A stretch of 64,000 nt of DNA from Epiperipatus broadwayi (GCA_028023455.1 JAQFVV010000112.1:866001-930000); one strand, 5' to 3'; numbered from the stretch's first letter, positions 9,191 to 20,480 are shown. Notes: generated by a model from the letters alone, not told the origin. Made by a program: numbers and translations.

Positions 9191-10914
9191 TATAACGGAA
9201 AATGGTTATTCGTACGGTTGATTTATTTATTTGTGTATTCAATTATATTTTATTTCGATTATTTTATTTTATATTATATTTATTTATTATACTTTAATTC
9301 TTTTTCCGACTTTGATTCTTTATTATCTTATTTATTTCTTATTTGTTTACTAACAGTTTTGCTAACCGAAATATCCCGGCTTAGCCTCCAACTGTAATGG
9401 ATTGTTTATTTATTTAACCATCGCCGTTACAATACAAGCAGAGAGCTAATACAGATACAAATTTAACTTCAGATCTATACCCTTGACCGAACCCCAAGGC
9501 AATACATACATATTATCTTGGCATTATTTTTCCCGGCCAAGAACTCTCGGCTGCTGAACAGAGCAAACTATTTCAAAGAAATTTAATGAATGTCCAGCGC
9601 TTGCTATTTATTTTTTAGAATTGGGAATTCGCACGAACAAGCAGCACATGAATACCTTAAACAAATCAGCATGCCCCTTTAATCACTAATTACAGTTTTC
9701 CCCCCATCGTAGCTTGGTGATAGGAGAATAAATTTAATGATAAATATGTTTAATACCAATACTCACACTTTATATAAAAAAAAATACATTATAATAATAA
9801 TAATAAAAAACACACACTTATAAAATACATGGCTATAATAAAACATATGAAAACAGATCAAATATTAAAGTTCTTAAAGTCCTGTTGATAGAGTTCTATT
9901 TTATCAAATTATTAATTGTGTATTTAGTTATGAGTAGTAAACAGATTAAAATGCATGCATGCTTTTACCTAGGCTTTGTTGTAATTGTCCCATGGGTATT
10001 TCTTCCGAGCGCTCTTGATTAACTTCCTCAGTTTGTGGTGTTATTTCTCATTCCAGTTTTGCTTGTTGATTCTTTAGGTTGAGTTTCAGTTGACAGTTAC
10101 AGAAGTGGCAGTCCCTCTAGCAGGTCAGGCAAAGATCTTACATTGTGAGTCAGTGATGAGACGGCTTAAATCCGAACCCACGTTCCTTTAACGCCACTAG
10201 CCACGCACTTCTTTCATTTTCTTTGAGCTGTTGCTTCTTCAAAGTCTCTACTAGCAATGCCAGATAAAAATTGTAATTTTCTTAATGTCTTTCTTTTGTT
10301 CATTGTTTTTAAATTTTTTAATTAAGACTTAGATTTCCAACCAATTCTTATCATTATGTTTCTTTATTTAATTAGTGGCTGGAATGTAAGTCCTAATTAA
10401 TTTAACAGATCAGGCAAAGATCTTCTGTTGTTAACATTTTCTTTGTCCGTGGAATTTAATTTGTCCAACAGACTTTCACACCTATGGCCATATTGTTTTT
10501 CTTTTTATATATCACATATTATATTTTATTTAAAGTTTACAATTCTTTTTTTTTTTCACATTTGTGTTTTACATTTTATTTTAATTTGTTATTATATAGT
10601 TTTTAATGAGAGAGAAGAAACGCATTTCTTTATGCATCCCCTTTCCCTCTCCCACAATAAACAAAAATAACTCTCTAGCATTTGACTTACAAGAGAGAAA
10701 GAGACGCATTTCTTTATGCACCCCCCTCCCCTTCTCTTACTATTACAAAATCCACAGTAATTTTGACATTAGACTTTCAATTTTTTCTTTTCCTTCCTTT
10801 TTTTTTAAAATTTAATAGCTAATTTATTTCACCTTTATTACTTCTTGTTAGCGAATTTATCTAATGTTATTAATAAATATATATGTGTGTCGACGACTTT
10901 ACGTGGTCGTCACA
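9191..10914 (-). repeat. 3' LTR of the family 2 element
   Basis: This is the 3' copy on the minus strand. It contains a duplicated block in its upstream half (about 10607-10646 and 10691-10730, with GAAACGCATTTCTTTATGCA) and a tRNA-like fragment near 10165-10210. Both features are also present in the other LTR. It ends next to the purine tract at 10918-10932. Confidence 0.9.
10165..10210 (-). repeat. tRNA-like fragment embedded in the LTR
   Basis: On the minus strand this reads GTGGCTAGTGGCGTTAAAGG (box A-like), then ACGTGGGTTCGGATTTAA (box B-like GGGTTCGGATT). The anticodon arm between them is shortened. The corresponding sequence is present in the sister LTR at about 14252-14298, so it was part of the LTR before this insertion. 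Confidence 0.5.
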
Positions 10915-10917
10915 TTA

Positions 10918-10932
10918 CACTCCGCCCGTTTT
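10918..10932 (-). other. Probable polypurine tract of the family 2 element
   Basis: On the minus strand, AAAAACGGGCGGAG lies a few bases upstream of the 3' LTR start TGTGACGACC. Purine richness and position fit the plus-strand primer of an LTR element. Confidence 0.6.
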
Positions 10933-11937
10933 TGAGAATTAAAATCGGGTCAAATCTTAGTCTGAGATGAGAGCTTATTAATTCTTTGCTTTCAACCCTT
11001 ACTTCTGCTTTTATTACAGACCTTTCCACTCTATCATAATGAGTGATGAAGATGATGAGGATGACTGCAGAGAGACAGCTAGGTAAAACTACACAATTCT
11101 TTCCTATCGATTTTGGCTGATCAACCAATTTAATCTCTACGCATACGAGACCATGGCATAAATTAACTCTATCAAAACATAAAAGGTTTAAAGCGTGTGA
11201 ACAGCAGGATATTTCTACTGCCTGTTCATCTTGCGCAAACAACAAATTCTTATTCTTTATTTATTTTATTCAAGGCACTAATTCTTATTTCTTCATTTAT
11301 TTATTTTGAGACACTAATTCTTATTATACAATGAATCCAGGATTCTTACTGGCGCTTCATTTAAAAGTTTAACCACCGAGAGCCACGAGAATCTAAAGTG
11401 CGAAGAGACAGCTGAATCAAGCTCAAAATACAACCCAAACATAATGCATACACACACACATATATATGCCTCAATCTGCAACCTCATACACCTACAGTGA
11501 TATCTGTCATTTACGCATTATCACTATTATTCATTTATTTATTTTATTAATTATTAACTGGCTCTTTAATGAGCCTAAACGATTTTTATTTTTACTTTTA
11601 TTTATTTGTTAATTATATCTGCATTTATAATTGACGGATTGTTATACGAATAAATTATTTCAGATTTCTTTTCCCCTTTTTTTTTTGCTATTACTTTTAT
11701 TTGCATTTGTCTTGCTGTGCTTGACTGCACATAAACACGCATTAAGTCTATCATTGATTTCACTCCATGAACACTACTTTTTTGTTGTTGTTGTTTATTA
11801 TAATAACTTTAATTATTTGTCGTGAGACGATTTGCCCCACCTGTCATACGTTTAAAAAAAACAATTTTTTTTCTCGTGATCCCATGATGTTATTGTTTCA
11901 TCGAACTGACATATCTGTCCGTTTATTTCCTTTCAGC
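10933..11937 (-). other. Internal noncoding part of the family 2 element
   Basis: About 1 kb between the gag-like pseudogene and the 3' LTR, where pol would normally lie. A minus frame of 111 codons (11245 to 10910) contains an ISC-like stretch after its start. I cannot align it with confidence to a retropepsin or any other domain. No RT, RNase H or integrase motifs are seen. Confidence 0.6.
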
Positions 11938-12849
11938 TTAGTTTTTGTCTGGAGGTTTCTTATCATTTTTTCTACTATATTTATATCCACTTGTGCTTGG
12001 ACCTGGAACACTGTTCCGATGTCCTCTAGAATCGGGTTGCTCATATGGATAATTGAGATCTGAACTTCTTCCAGTCTGTTCGGACATTTCAGCCCTTTCT
12101 GATCTATCAGGAAATGCCTGGCTTCCTTCCCAATAATCATGGTGAGGATTGAATTGCATCTTTCCTATGTGTGGATCATTGGTCTGGGGTTTAAATCCCC
12201 GATCCTCCACCTTGTAATTAGGCCTAGTGCTGTCAAACACATTCAGCAACTCAGCAACCTGCTCGACAGTCTTTCCTTCTGGGCCTATAAGCATTTGCTC
12301 CACATTGTTACTTTCACTATTTATTTGCAAGCACTTGCTCGTGCTTTCTTGCTCTTTACTGTTAGCTTTTATTATCTCTGTTATATTTTCTATTTTATTC
12401 TCACCCCTTTCTACTCTCACTTCTATCCTCTCAACTGTGTTCACTAACTGAGTTACCTCTAGTTGTATGCTTTCTATAACCTTTCTGTTTTCATTTTTTA
12501 TTACTTCAATTTTCTCCCCTTGCTCTAGTTTAACTTGCTCTATTTTCTCCAGTAGTTCCTCCTGATGATCCAGCCTTTAATTTGCAACCTTCATTTGGTC
12601 TGAGGTTTGTTCACATTTTTCATTCACTTCTTCAATCTTTTGGCCAAAATTCTTATTTAGTCATTCGTCCAACTCTTCTATCTTCCTATTTCTTTCATTT
12701 CTTTCCCTCATTTCCATAATCAACTGTTGCTGGCCTTCCATTATTTTCGTAAGCATATCCATTATAATGCAGCTTTCTATTTTATTTTTATTATCAATCT
12801 TCGTCTCCATTCTCTTGCTAATTCCTATTTTGCCCACTAGAGCATCCAT
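11938..12849 (-). pseudogene. Gag-like ORF of the LTR element, two in-frame stops
   Basis: A single frame runs from a Met at 12849 to a stop at 11938, about 304 codons, interrupted by TGA (12661-12663) and TAA (12577-12579). The first two thirds are rich in Lys, Glu, Asn and Ile (for example KIMEGQQQLIMEMRERNERN and VERIEVRVERGENKIENITE) and look like a long coiled coil. The C-terminal third is hydrophilic and Pro/Ser/Gly-rich (EQPDSRGHRNSVPGPSTSG), ending in a basic KKPPDKN. No CCHC zinc knuckle is present. Its position, first in the internal region after the primer-binding site, and its charged composition suggest Gag, but I recognise no specific family. Confidence 0.6.
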
Positions 12850-13263
12850 TTGTTTTTGATATCGTGTGCATCAAATTTATTTAACACACACGCACACTAA
12901 TCATTTATATTTATTCTACAACTTTACTATTCTAACCCTATCCATATAGGATTATCTTACTTTATTGACTTTATATTTCACTAACACTAGGTACATTTGT
13001 TCAACTCTCCCCGTCCCACTCACTAATCATCACTCACCCATGCCTACCTTCAAGACCCCTCCGCAACAGTCTCCAATTTACAACCTAACTTCCCAAATTA
13101 TATCACGTTCTCTTTCTCTCCTTTTACCCTCTATTATTTATTTTATTTCTTGCTTTTGTCTACCACCAAGCTATTTTTTGATTTGTTTATTAATTATTGC
13201 ATTAACTATTAATTTTGTTATACTCGAATTCAAATGGGCTGAACTTGTAAATGTGACAATATC

Positions 13264-13281
13264 ATACCGGACTGGCCCCCA
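13264..13281 (-). other. Primer-binding site, tRNA-Pro type
   Basis: On the minus strand, TGGGGGCCAGTCCGGTAT lies two bases inside the LTR edge at 13284. It matches the usual tRNA-Pro primer site (TGGGGGCTCGTCCGGGAT) at 15 of 18 positions. Confidence 0.8.
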
Positions 13282-13283
13282 AT

Positions 13284-15002
13284 TATAATGAAAAATGGCT
13301 ATTCGTATGGCTGATTTATTTGTGTATTCAATTATATTTTATTTCGATTATTTTATTTTATATTATATTTATTTATTATACTTTAATTCTTTTTCCGACT
13401 TTGATTCTTTATTATCTTATTTATTTCTTATTTGTTTACTAACAGTTTTGCTAAACGAAATATCCCGGCTTAGCCTCCAACTGTAATGGATTGTTTATTT
13501 ATTTAACCACCACCATTACAATACAAGCAGAGAGCTAATACAGATACAAATTTAACTTCATATCTATATCCTTGACCAAACCCCAAGGCAATACGTACAT
13601 ATTATCTTGGCATTATTTTTCCCGGCCAAGAACTCTCAGCTGCTGAACAGAGCAAACTATTTCAAAGAAATTTAATGAATGTCCAGCGCTTGCTATTTAT
13701 TTTTTAGAATTGGGAATTCGCACGAACAAGCAGCACATGAATACCTTAAACAAATCAGCATGCCCCTTTAATCACTAATTACAGTTTTCCCCCTGTCGTA
13801 GCTTGGTGATAGGAGAATAAATTTAATGATAAATATGTTTAATACCAATACTCACACTTTATATAAAAAAAATACATAATAATAATAATAATAAAAAACA
13901 CACACTTATAAAATACATGGCTATAATAAAACATATGAAAACAGATCAAATATTAAAGTTCTTAAAGTCCTGTTGATAGAGTTCTATTTTATCAAATTAT
14001 TAATTGTGTATTTAGTTATGAGTAGTAAACAGATTAAAATGCATGCATGCTTTTACCTAGGCTTTGTTGTAATTGTCCCATGGGTATTTCTTCCGAGCGC
14101 TCTTGATTAACTTCCTCAGTTTGTGGGGTTATTTCTCGTTCCAGTTTTGCTTGTTGATTCTTTAGGTTGAGTTTCAGTTGACAGTTACAGAAGCGGTGGT
14201 CCCTCTAGCAGGTCAGGCAAAGATCTTACATTGTGAGTCAGTGATGAGACGGCTTGAATCTGAACCCACGTCCCTTTAATGCCACTAGCCATGCACTTCT
14301 TTCATTTTCTTTGAGCTGTTGCTTCTTCAAAGTCTCTACTAGCAATGCCAGATAAAAATTGTAATTTTCTTAATGTCTTTCTTTTGTTCATTGTTTTTAA
14401 AATTTTTAATTAAGACTTAGATTTCCAACCAATTCTTATCATTATATTTCTTTATTTAATTAGTTGCTGGAATGTAAGTCCTAATTAATTTAACAGATCA
14501 GGCAAAGATCTTCCGTTGTTAACATTTTCTTTGTCCGTGGAATTTAATTTGTCCAACAGACTTTCATACCTATGGCCATATTGTTTTTCTTTTTATATAT
14601 CACATATTACATTTTATTTAAAGTTTACAATTCATTTTTTTTGTCACATTTGTGTTTTACATTTTATTTTAATTTGTTATTATATAGTTTTTAATGAGAG
14701 AGAAGAAACACATTTCTTTATGCATCCCCTTCCCCTCTCCCACAATAAACAAAAATAACTCTCTAGCATTTGACTTACAAGAGAGAAAGAGACGCATTTC
14801 TTTATGCACCCCCCTCTCCTTCTCTTACTATTACAAAATCCACAGTAATTTTGACATTAGACTTTCAATTTTTTCTTTTCCTTCCTTTTTTTTTAAAATT
14901 TAATAGCTAATTTATTTCACCTTTATTACTTCTTGTTAGCGAATTTATCTAATGTTATTAATAAATATATATGTGTGTCGACGACTTTACGTGGTCGTCA
15001 CA
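13284..15002 (-). repeat. 5' LTR of the family 2 element
   Basis: This is the 5' copy on the minus strand, next to the primer site. It is nearly identical to 9191-10914 throughout, with substitutions and one- to four-base indels. The duplicated GAAA(C/G)ACATTTCTTTATGCA block recurs at about 14705 and 14790. Confidence 0.9.
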
Positions 15003-15663
15003 ATATATATATATAATTTTATTATATATGAAACAAAATATACTATCTCTTCAAAATCATTGTCATCATCCAACATAAATAGTTGAACATTAATGATAAA
15101 ATAATGTCTATGAGATATGGGTTTTGATAATAAGACTTATCTTGCTGCATTAAAATTTAAATAGTTATTATCTGTATTACATTGAATCTATATATATATG
15201 TAAAAATTTATATATTTATTTTTATTAATTGTGTTTTCACTATAACTCTTTATACAAGGGTAATGCACTAACGAATTGAGATACAAATATTTAGTTCAAA
15301 CTTTAATGTCCTAATTATAAATTTAATAAATATTAGAAACTAATTTTTATTAACAAATGATGAAATGAAGTTTGTCATCGAAATCTAGGCTCTATTTTGT
15401 CAGTATTATTTTACAATCAGTGACTAAATACTAATAGTTTTATAGAATCGCATACTTTACGAAAAAAGTAACTTTGCTCCATTTTATAGTTATTTCATGC
15501 ATTTTAAAATTTTTTATGTGCCAGTGAATGTTTGTGTGGCTGTTTAGTACATATTAACGATTCAAGAAAATAATATGTACTTTATATATATTTAATAAAT
15601 GGTTTAATATTATCAGTAAGATAGGTTAAGATAAATGAAGAATCCAACATATGTATTGTCGCT
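15003..15663. other. Anonymous AT-rich DNA
   Basis: Starts with a short TA tract at the LTR edge. Nothing else is recognised. Confidence 0.6.
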
Positions 15664-16015
15664 TTGATTAAGAAGGGTCTATGAATGTAAATGTCTGAAA
15701 GCAGAAAGGATATAAATAATAAAGTTGTGGAAGAAAAAATATAAACAAAGTGATTATACAGAAATTGGGTTATTGGTTTTTATGCTGGGTTTGGGAAAAG
15801 ATAATGGGGATTTAGATATAGAGGCCCCGGAGTTGACAAGGATTATGTTGTGGACATGAGATAGAGCAGGATAGAGAAGAATATGGGAATGTGGAAAAAC
15901 TTAGGGTAAGAAATGGAAAGGGAAGGGAAGGTGATTAACAGGTTTCTCTGGGCATAGTTACTGAAAGATTCCTGATTCCGTATAAGGAGAAGTCACAGTG
16001 CATCATATCACATAA
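15664..16015 (+). mobile_element. LINE, 5'-truncated copy
   Basis: Same family as 5966-6330: GAATGTAAATGTCTGAAAGC, ATGCTGGGTTTGGGAAAAGA, GGATTATGTTGTGGACATGA, and a 3' end TAAGGAGAAGTCACAGTGCATC. The ORF2 tail is interrupted by stops (for example after the ATTATGTTGTGGACA block), so it is a pseudogene. Confidence 0.85.
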
Positions 16016-16493
16016 TAACATAATGATTATCAATAAGATTATGGTATTATGGAATCATTTTTAACTCATTTTTCTCTTATTTAACTAACTCTATTTAGCA
16101 AAGGCTTGTGGATTATAAGTTAATATACATATATTTCTCTTAACAGAATTTCTGGTCTAGTATTTTTGCTGATAATGTCATAATGAATGTTTAATATGTA
16201 TTAATATAATCTGATTATTTGTGAGTTTCGTGGTCTCTAATTATAAACTGAGTATTTAATGTATTTATTTATTTAGTCTGAATTGAGTTTTATGGTACTG
16301 AAGTAAGAATCAATCCTGGAATCTTTATCATTAAGACTATACAAATAAGTAAGCAATTGATTTTAACTGCAATACATATTGTGAATAAGTCATGTTTGTG
16401 ATATATTACTATGTGAGTTATGCATCTAATATATGTAAATATCTACATGGATTTTGTATTAACATTTATAAATTAATTTACAGTTGACAAATA
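16016..16493. other. Anonymous AT-rich DNA
   Basis: No gene, RNA or structured repeat recognised. Confidence 0.6.
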
Positions 16494-16523
16494 CTGAACA
16501 AATGATAAAGATATATATGAAAG

Positions 16524-16580
16524 ATGGTGACTTGGCCAACTGATGAGTGTTGTTTCAGCACAAAATGCATATTGAGATCA
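16524..16580 (+). ncRNA. Hammerhead ribozyme-like motif, copy a (core point mutation)
   Basis: CTGATGA (16540-16546) is intact. Stem II GTGTT/AGCAC pairs (16547-16551 with 16557-16561, one G-U). The second core strand reads AAAA instead of GAAA (16562-16565). Stem III is the same minimal two pairs as in copy c, ending in an ATA triplet, with the predicted cleavage point at 16571/16572. Stem I inner pairs come from CCAA with TTGA. Loss of core G12 should abolish activity. The upstream text ACTGAACAAATGATAAAGATAT is shared with copy b. Confidence 0.7.
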
Positions 16581-16589
16581 TTTGTTTTT

Positions 16590-17465
16590 TATCGTTTTTT
16601 GTTATGTTTTCTAAAAAAAATGTGTGTTGGTATAAAGGCAAAAACACATGTGTAAAGTTACTAAACTTTATGGCTTATCAAATAAAAGTCATAAAATTGA
16701 ATTACACTTCAGCAAGAAAGAATTGGATCTTAACAATGAATTCATATGAGGAACATATTTCTAATATCGTTCAAGAATACAACAAAAAGATTTTGATTAA
16801 TATTCATGGTCAAGTGAAGAGAATTAATAGTACCTATATAAAAAATAGTTATGATGTGTTTCCTGCCAAAATGAATATAACAGACTAGTATGATATTCAA
16901 TATTCTTTGACATAAATTTAAAAACTATATGCTTTAACTTGTGTGACCTTTATGAGGAATCTGTTTTTTAATATTCCCAAATGAATTGCTGTTGGTTTAC
17001 ACAAACACTTATCACTGGAAACTACTTTTTACTTTATTTTATTTAATAAACATTTTTTATTGAAAAAATACATTTTTCATTTTATTTAGTGATAAATGTT
17101 GACATTTCATATAGATTTACATTTCTGCATACATTTTATTTATTATTGATATATTTATTTGCTAAATAATTAATATTGTTTTGTGAAATAAATAATTTTT
17201 ATTGCAAAATATATTATTTTCGTAATTTTATATATTATTGTTTTCTTTTCACTCATTAAAATGTGCAGAATAGTTCAATGAGGAAAGTAGGATGTATAAT
17301 ATATTAGTAATCAATTTCTCTCACTTTGCCATAAGACTAGCTCTTTTTTATGTTAAATTTCCTGTGAGAAATGAGGTTTTATATTTTATATGCAATCTTA
17401 TAATTTTTTAAATGTATATTAATGTGTACATATATAAGCAAATTGATATCTAACTAGTTAGAGGT
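16590..17465. other. Anonymous AT-rich DNA
   Basis: A 113-codon frame starting at 16547 inside the ribozyme-like repeat runs through here, but it has a non-ATG start and no recognisable domain. I do not call it. Confidence 0.6.
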
Positions 17466-17642
17466 TATATAATGAGCATGCCAATAGCTATTAACAAGCT
17501 TTTCAGAATATCCCTATCTCCAGACCGGTTTCATGCTTTTGGTATTCTTCAGTGAGGCACTAGGATATTTAAGCATGAAACCAGTTAGGGGGTAGAGGGA
17601 TTCTGAAAAGCTTGTTAAGAGCTATTGGTAAGCTTATTATAT
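17466..17642. repeat. Foldback/MITE with about 50-bp arms
   Basis: The left arm (AATGAGCATGCCAATAGC, then AACAAGCTTTTCAGAAT) and the right arm (ATTCTGAAAAGCTTGTTAAG, then AGCTATTGGTAAGCTTATTA) are inverted complements. GGTTTCATGCTTTTGG and its complement extend the pairing toward the centre. A related half copy lies at 27838-27925. Confidence 0.85.
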
Positions 17643-18829
17643 AACATTTGTAATACAAATTTATTAAATTAAGTCACTTGATGTATGACTTGATTTCCTT
17701 GCAAGGAGTTAGAGGGTCTATACATATATTTAAAAATACTTCTATTTACATAAATATACTAAAAGGTAAAAAGGAGGGTTAAAAGTAAAAATTAATTTTC
17801 TTGGGTTTTCACAATATTCTTTATAATTTATGACCAAAATAAAAAGCATGCAGCATTTATGTCCAGAAGTAATCAGAGTATCAAAGGCTTTTATTTTGGT
17901 TACAATTTATAAGTAATATTGTGAATGCTAAAAAAAAAATTATTAATGCAATTTTTTAGTGCATTTATGTGAATAAAACTGCTTCTTTTATTTTTTATTT
18001 TTATAGTTTCAGAAATTAAATTTAAATATAATTTAATACCACTAAATGACCATAATGTAAAGATTATTAAAATTTTTATAAAATTAAAAATATAAATTTT
18101 TTGCTAAATTTTTTTGCCCAATTTACAAAAATAAATTGCCATCAGAAGTACATATGAATGCAAAAATTCAATTAGATCAGTAAAAATTGAGTTTTAAGAT
18201 TTGATTAGACAGACAATAAAACAGAGTAAGTTAAATAAAAGCATCTAAAAACAAAATTGAAAAAAATATCAAATCCTCACTATTTTACAATTAGCATTGT
18301 CTACTTCTTGGCTGTTTATCTATGGAAGCTGATTGGACAGATCTTTGTCCTATATTGGATTAATTAAAAATTGCCATTTTGGTTTATTGATATATAATAC
18401 AATGGAGTCATGAAATACACTATATTTTGTTTTAAGTCTCCCTCATTATGAATGTGTAAAATGTTTAATAGCTCACATTTTGTTGGTAAACAATGATTAG
18501 AAAAAAATACATATTGGTTATTAAACTGTAAGTATGCAGTACTTTTTAACACACATATATACAACACAAATGCTTTTTATATATAAAATAGTAATATAAG
18601 TCAAGATTATTGTATAAAAAAATTTAAAATAATAATAATGTAGTTATTAATAAATTTGAGCAGACACATTTGCATATATTTTATGGAGTGTGTGATTTCT
18701 CATCCGTTCATTGAAGCAATAAGAGCAAGAAAAAAAAACTAACTACTGTATTTTCATTTTTAAAATAAAGTAAATAGTAAAATGTCTGATTTTTATACTA
18801 TTTAATATACTCTAAGCAAGATAGTTATA
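17643..18829. other. Anonymous AT-rich DNA
   Basis: About 1.2 kb, no supported feature. Short frames only. Confidence 0.55.
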
Positions 18830-19760
18830 TATTAGCATGTTGAAACCACCTGAGGGCATGGTTTGTTTGTAAACAAACATAAATATAATGTTGCCAGGGC
18901 CCAGCCTTGCTTTTTTGTTTGTTGTCACATTAAAAATAATATCAAATAAATCTATAAAAAATACATAAATCAAAATGAATTTAAAAAGTACTTACTTTTT
19001 ATTCTTTTCATTACTTATTTTTGGTTTGGTATTCTATGAAATCAATTTTTTTTTAAAATTATAAATAAATATTTACATTTAATGTTTATTTGATGAAATC
19101 AATACATTTACAACAAAAAAACTTTTTGGGTGATATGAATTCTTAACATGCGAATTAACAGAATGCAACTTGAAGGTTGAATAATTTTTTAGATTACAAA
19201 AAAATATTTATATTAGTCTTTTGGCAGCTAAACAAGATCTCATCAACCGCAACAATCAAGCCTGGACTGCCAATTTGATGGCATGGCCAAGACATTAAAC
19301 TCTTGCAACAAAGCTCGTGGAGTCTGTTGGTCGAGCCTGGAGACAGGTTTAAGTTAACAATGGCCCTTGACACTGTCAGCTCCTCATGGCTCCAATAGTA
19401 CAGGAGATGTACTATCTTCATGAAATCAAGGTGTGATCCCTCCAGCCATGTCCCTTGGTGAATCGAACACTGACACCCGCATAAGCCAGCCTTGCATTTG
19501 AACTGGTAGCATCTGCAATAATATAATTTTATTTCTTCTCTACATGAACACTTCTTCACACATGCCACTACTCCATAATGCTATAAAAATGTGATGGCAT
19601 CAGTTTTGGAGCAAGGCAAGTCCCAAACTTTGATATTCAGAAACTTTAATTCAGCCATTTTACAAATATTGCAGTTGTTCTCACACAAATGTGACTTAGA
19701 ATGTGATTTTCTATGTGCTAGTATAGTAATAACACCCTCAGGCAGTTTGACCTGCTAATA
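18830..19760 (-). mobile_element. Merlin-type (IS1016-like) DNA transposon relic
   Basis: A transposase pseudogene (19658 to 19194, minus) lies between imperfect terminal inverted repeats. The left one is TATTAGCATGTTGAAACCAC, then CTGAGGGCAT (from 18830). On the opposite strand the right one reads TATTAGCAGGTCAAACTGCC, then TGAGGGTGT (ending 19760). About 930 bp in total is short even for Merlin, and the 3' part of the transposase is missing, so it is an internally deleted, dead copy. The 8-bp target duplication expected for Merlin is not clear, so the exact ends are uncertain by a few bases. Confidence 0.75.
19194..19658 (-). pseudogene. Merlin transposase (DDE, ISXO2-like), truncated
   Basis: It starts at a Met at 19658 (MAELKFLNIKVWDL) and has a TAG at 19581-19583 in an otherwise continuous frame. 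It then continues CSCREEIKLYYCRCY and CSIHQGTWLEGSHLDFMKIV, then YYWSHEELTVSRA, then IGSPGLIVAVDEILFSCQKTN. The Cys-x-Cys zinc-binding N-terminus, the S-I-x-x-GTW segment, the IGxPGxIVxVDExLF motif (first catalytic acidic residue) and the overall order match Merlin transposases. The frame stops soon after the first catalytic Asp, so the second Asp and the last acidic residue are lost. Confidence 0.85.
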
Positions 19761-19802
19761 TAAAACTACCCTAAGTAATAACAGTGATCTTAATAATTTT
19801 TA

Positions 19803-20225
19803 TCGGTCATTCATTAGACTAGAGATTGTCCACTTAATGAATAATATTTATGTAGTGTGCTTTTCATTATACTGCTCTCATGCAAGGTAGGGAGTGGTTT
19901 TTATCCACTTTCCACACCTTGAGGAGGGGTATAATTTTACATTTATGAGAAAAGAAGTCAGATGTATGATTCCCAACAATTTTCATTACACCACTCTCAC
20001 CCAAAGTAGGGAGTGGGGTTTCTATTTACTTTAAGACCTTGTGGAGATATGTTTCCAATCATACATCTTTTTTGCATTTCTTTGGTCATGAGTTTAGGAT
20101 TACATTCCTCCACAAAATGTTAAAAGTGGATAAAAAAGGAGTCCTATCTTGTGTTAAAAATGGTGTAGTGAAAATTACATTACAGAAATGAAACTGGATA
20201 ATCTCTAGTCTAATGAATGACTAAT
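19803..20225. repeat. Long palindromic repeat made of inverted SINE-like bodies
   Basis: The outer arms TCATTCATTAGACTAGAGATT (about 19809) and AATCTCTAGTCTAATGAATGA (ending about 20220) are inverted complements. Inside, the segment TTTTCATTACACCACTCTCA plus AGTAGGGAGTGG occurs twice on one strand (19864, 19975). Its complement (GGTGTAGTGAAAATTACATTA) lies at 20160. The same body follows the hammerhead copy at 26521-26690. It is a foldback formed by head-to-head repeat copies. Confidence 0.75.
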
Positions 20226-20279
20226 TATTAATATACTTCCATTAAATGATTTGTGTCAAAATTGAAAGGGCAGAACATT

Positions 20280-20480
20280 TGACACATCAATTAAATTGTT
20301 GTGATTGGCTATATATTGTACTGGTCGGTTTTGTCTGTTCACATAACAAGATCTAGCATCTAGGCAAAAGTACCTCAAGTCCAATCATGCACAAGATACA
20401 TAAGTCAGGAATACTCATGAACTCTGCCCTATTTGCCTATTTTCCAGATCTAACTTATGAGCAACAATCCCGATGATATC
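20280..20480 (+). repeat. SINE-like repeat S3, plus orientation
   Basis: Shares, in inverted orientation, most of its length with 24723-24925: GCAAAAGTACCTCAAGTCCA, CATGCACAAGATACATAAGT, CCTATTTGCCTA. It begins near TATTGTACTGGTCGGTTTTG, matching the TATTGTGCCAGTCAAAA start of the other copies. No coding capacity. A tRNA origin is plausible but the boxes are not clear. Confidence 0.65.

Larger units (their letters stand above)
9191..15002 (-). mobile_element. LTR retrotransposon without pol (family 2), full copy, minus strand
   Basis: Two near-identical 1.72-kb direct repeats (9191-10914 and 13284-15002) flank a 2.37-kb internal region. LTR ends are TATAACGG or TATAATGA at the left and GTCGTCACA at the right, so each begins TGTGACGAC on the minus strand. 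A primer-binding site lies just inside the right LTR and a purine-rich tract just inside the left one, which fixes the orientation as minus. The flanks are TA-rich (AATTATATAT on the left, ATATATATAT on the right). The internal region contains one gag-like pseudogene and no recognisable protease, RT, RNase H or integrase. This makes it a large non-autonomous derivative that would need proteins from a relative. The LTRs differ at scattered sites only, so the insertion is moderately young. Confidence 0.92.

Noticed and set aside
10910-11245. Retropepsin in the internal region of the LTR element
   Set aside because: An EISC stretch hints at a protease, but there is no D[ST]GA motif and no flanking similarity.
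9191-15002. Endogenous retrovirus
   Set aside because: No pol or env motifs are present. The element is better described as a non-autonomous LTR retrotransposon.
16547-16888. 113-codon plus frame as a gene
   Set aside because: It begins with a non-ATG codon inside a hammerhead-like repeat and shows no domain, signal or codon pattern.
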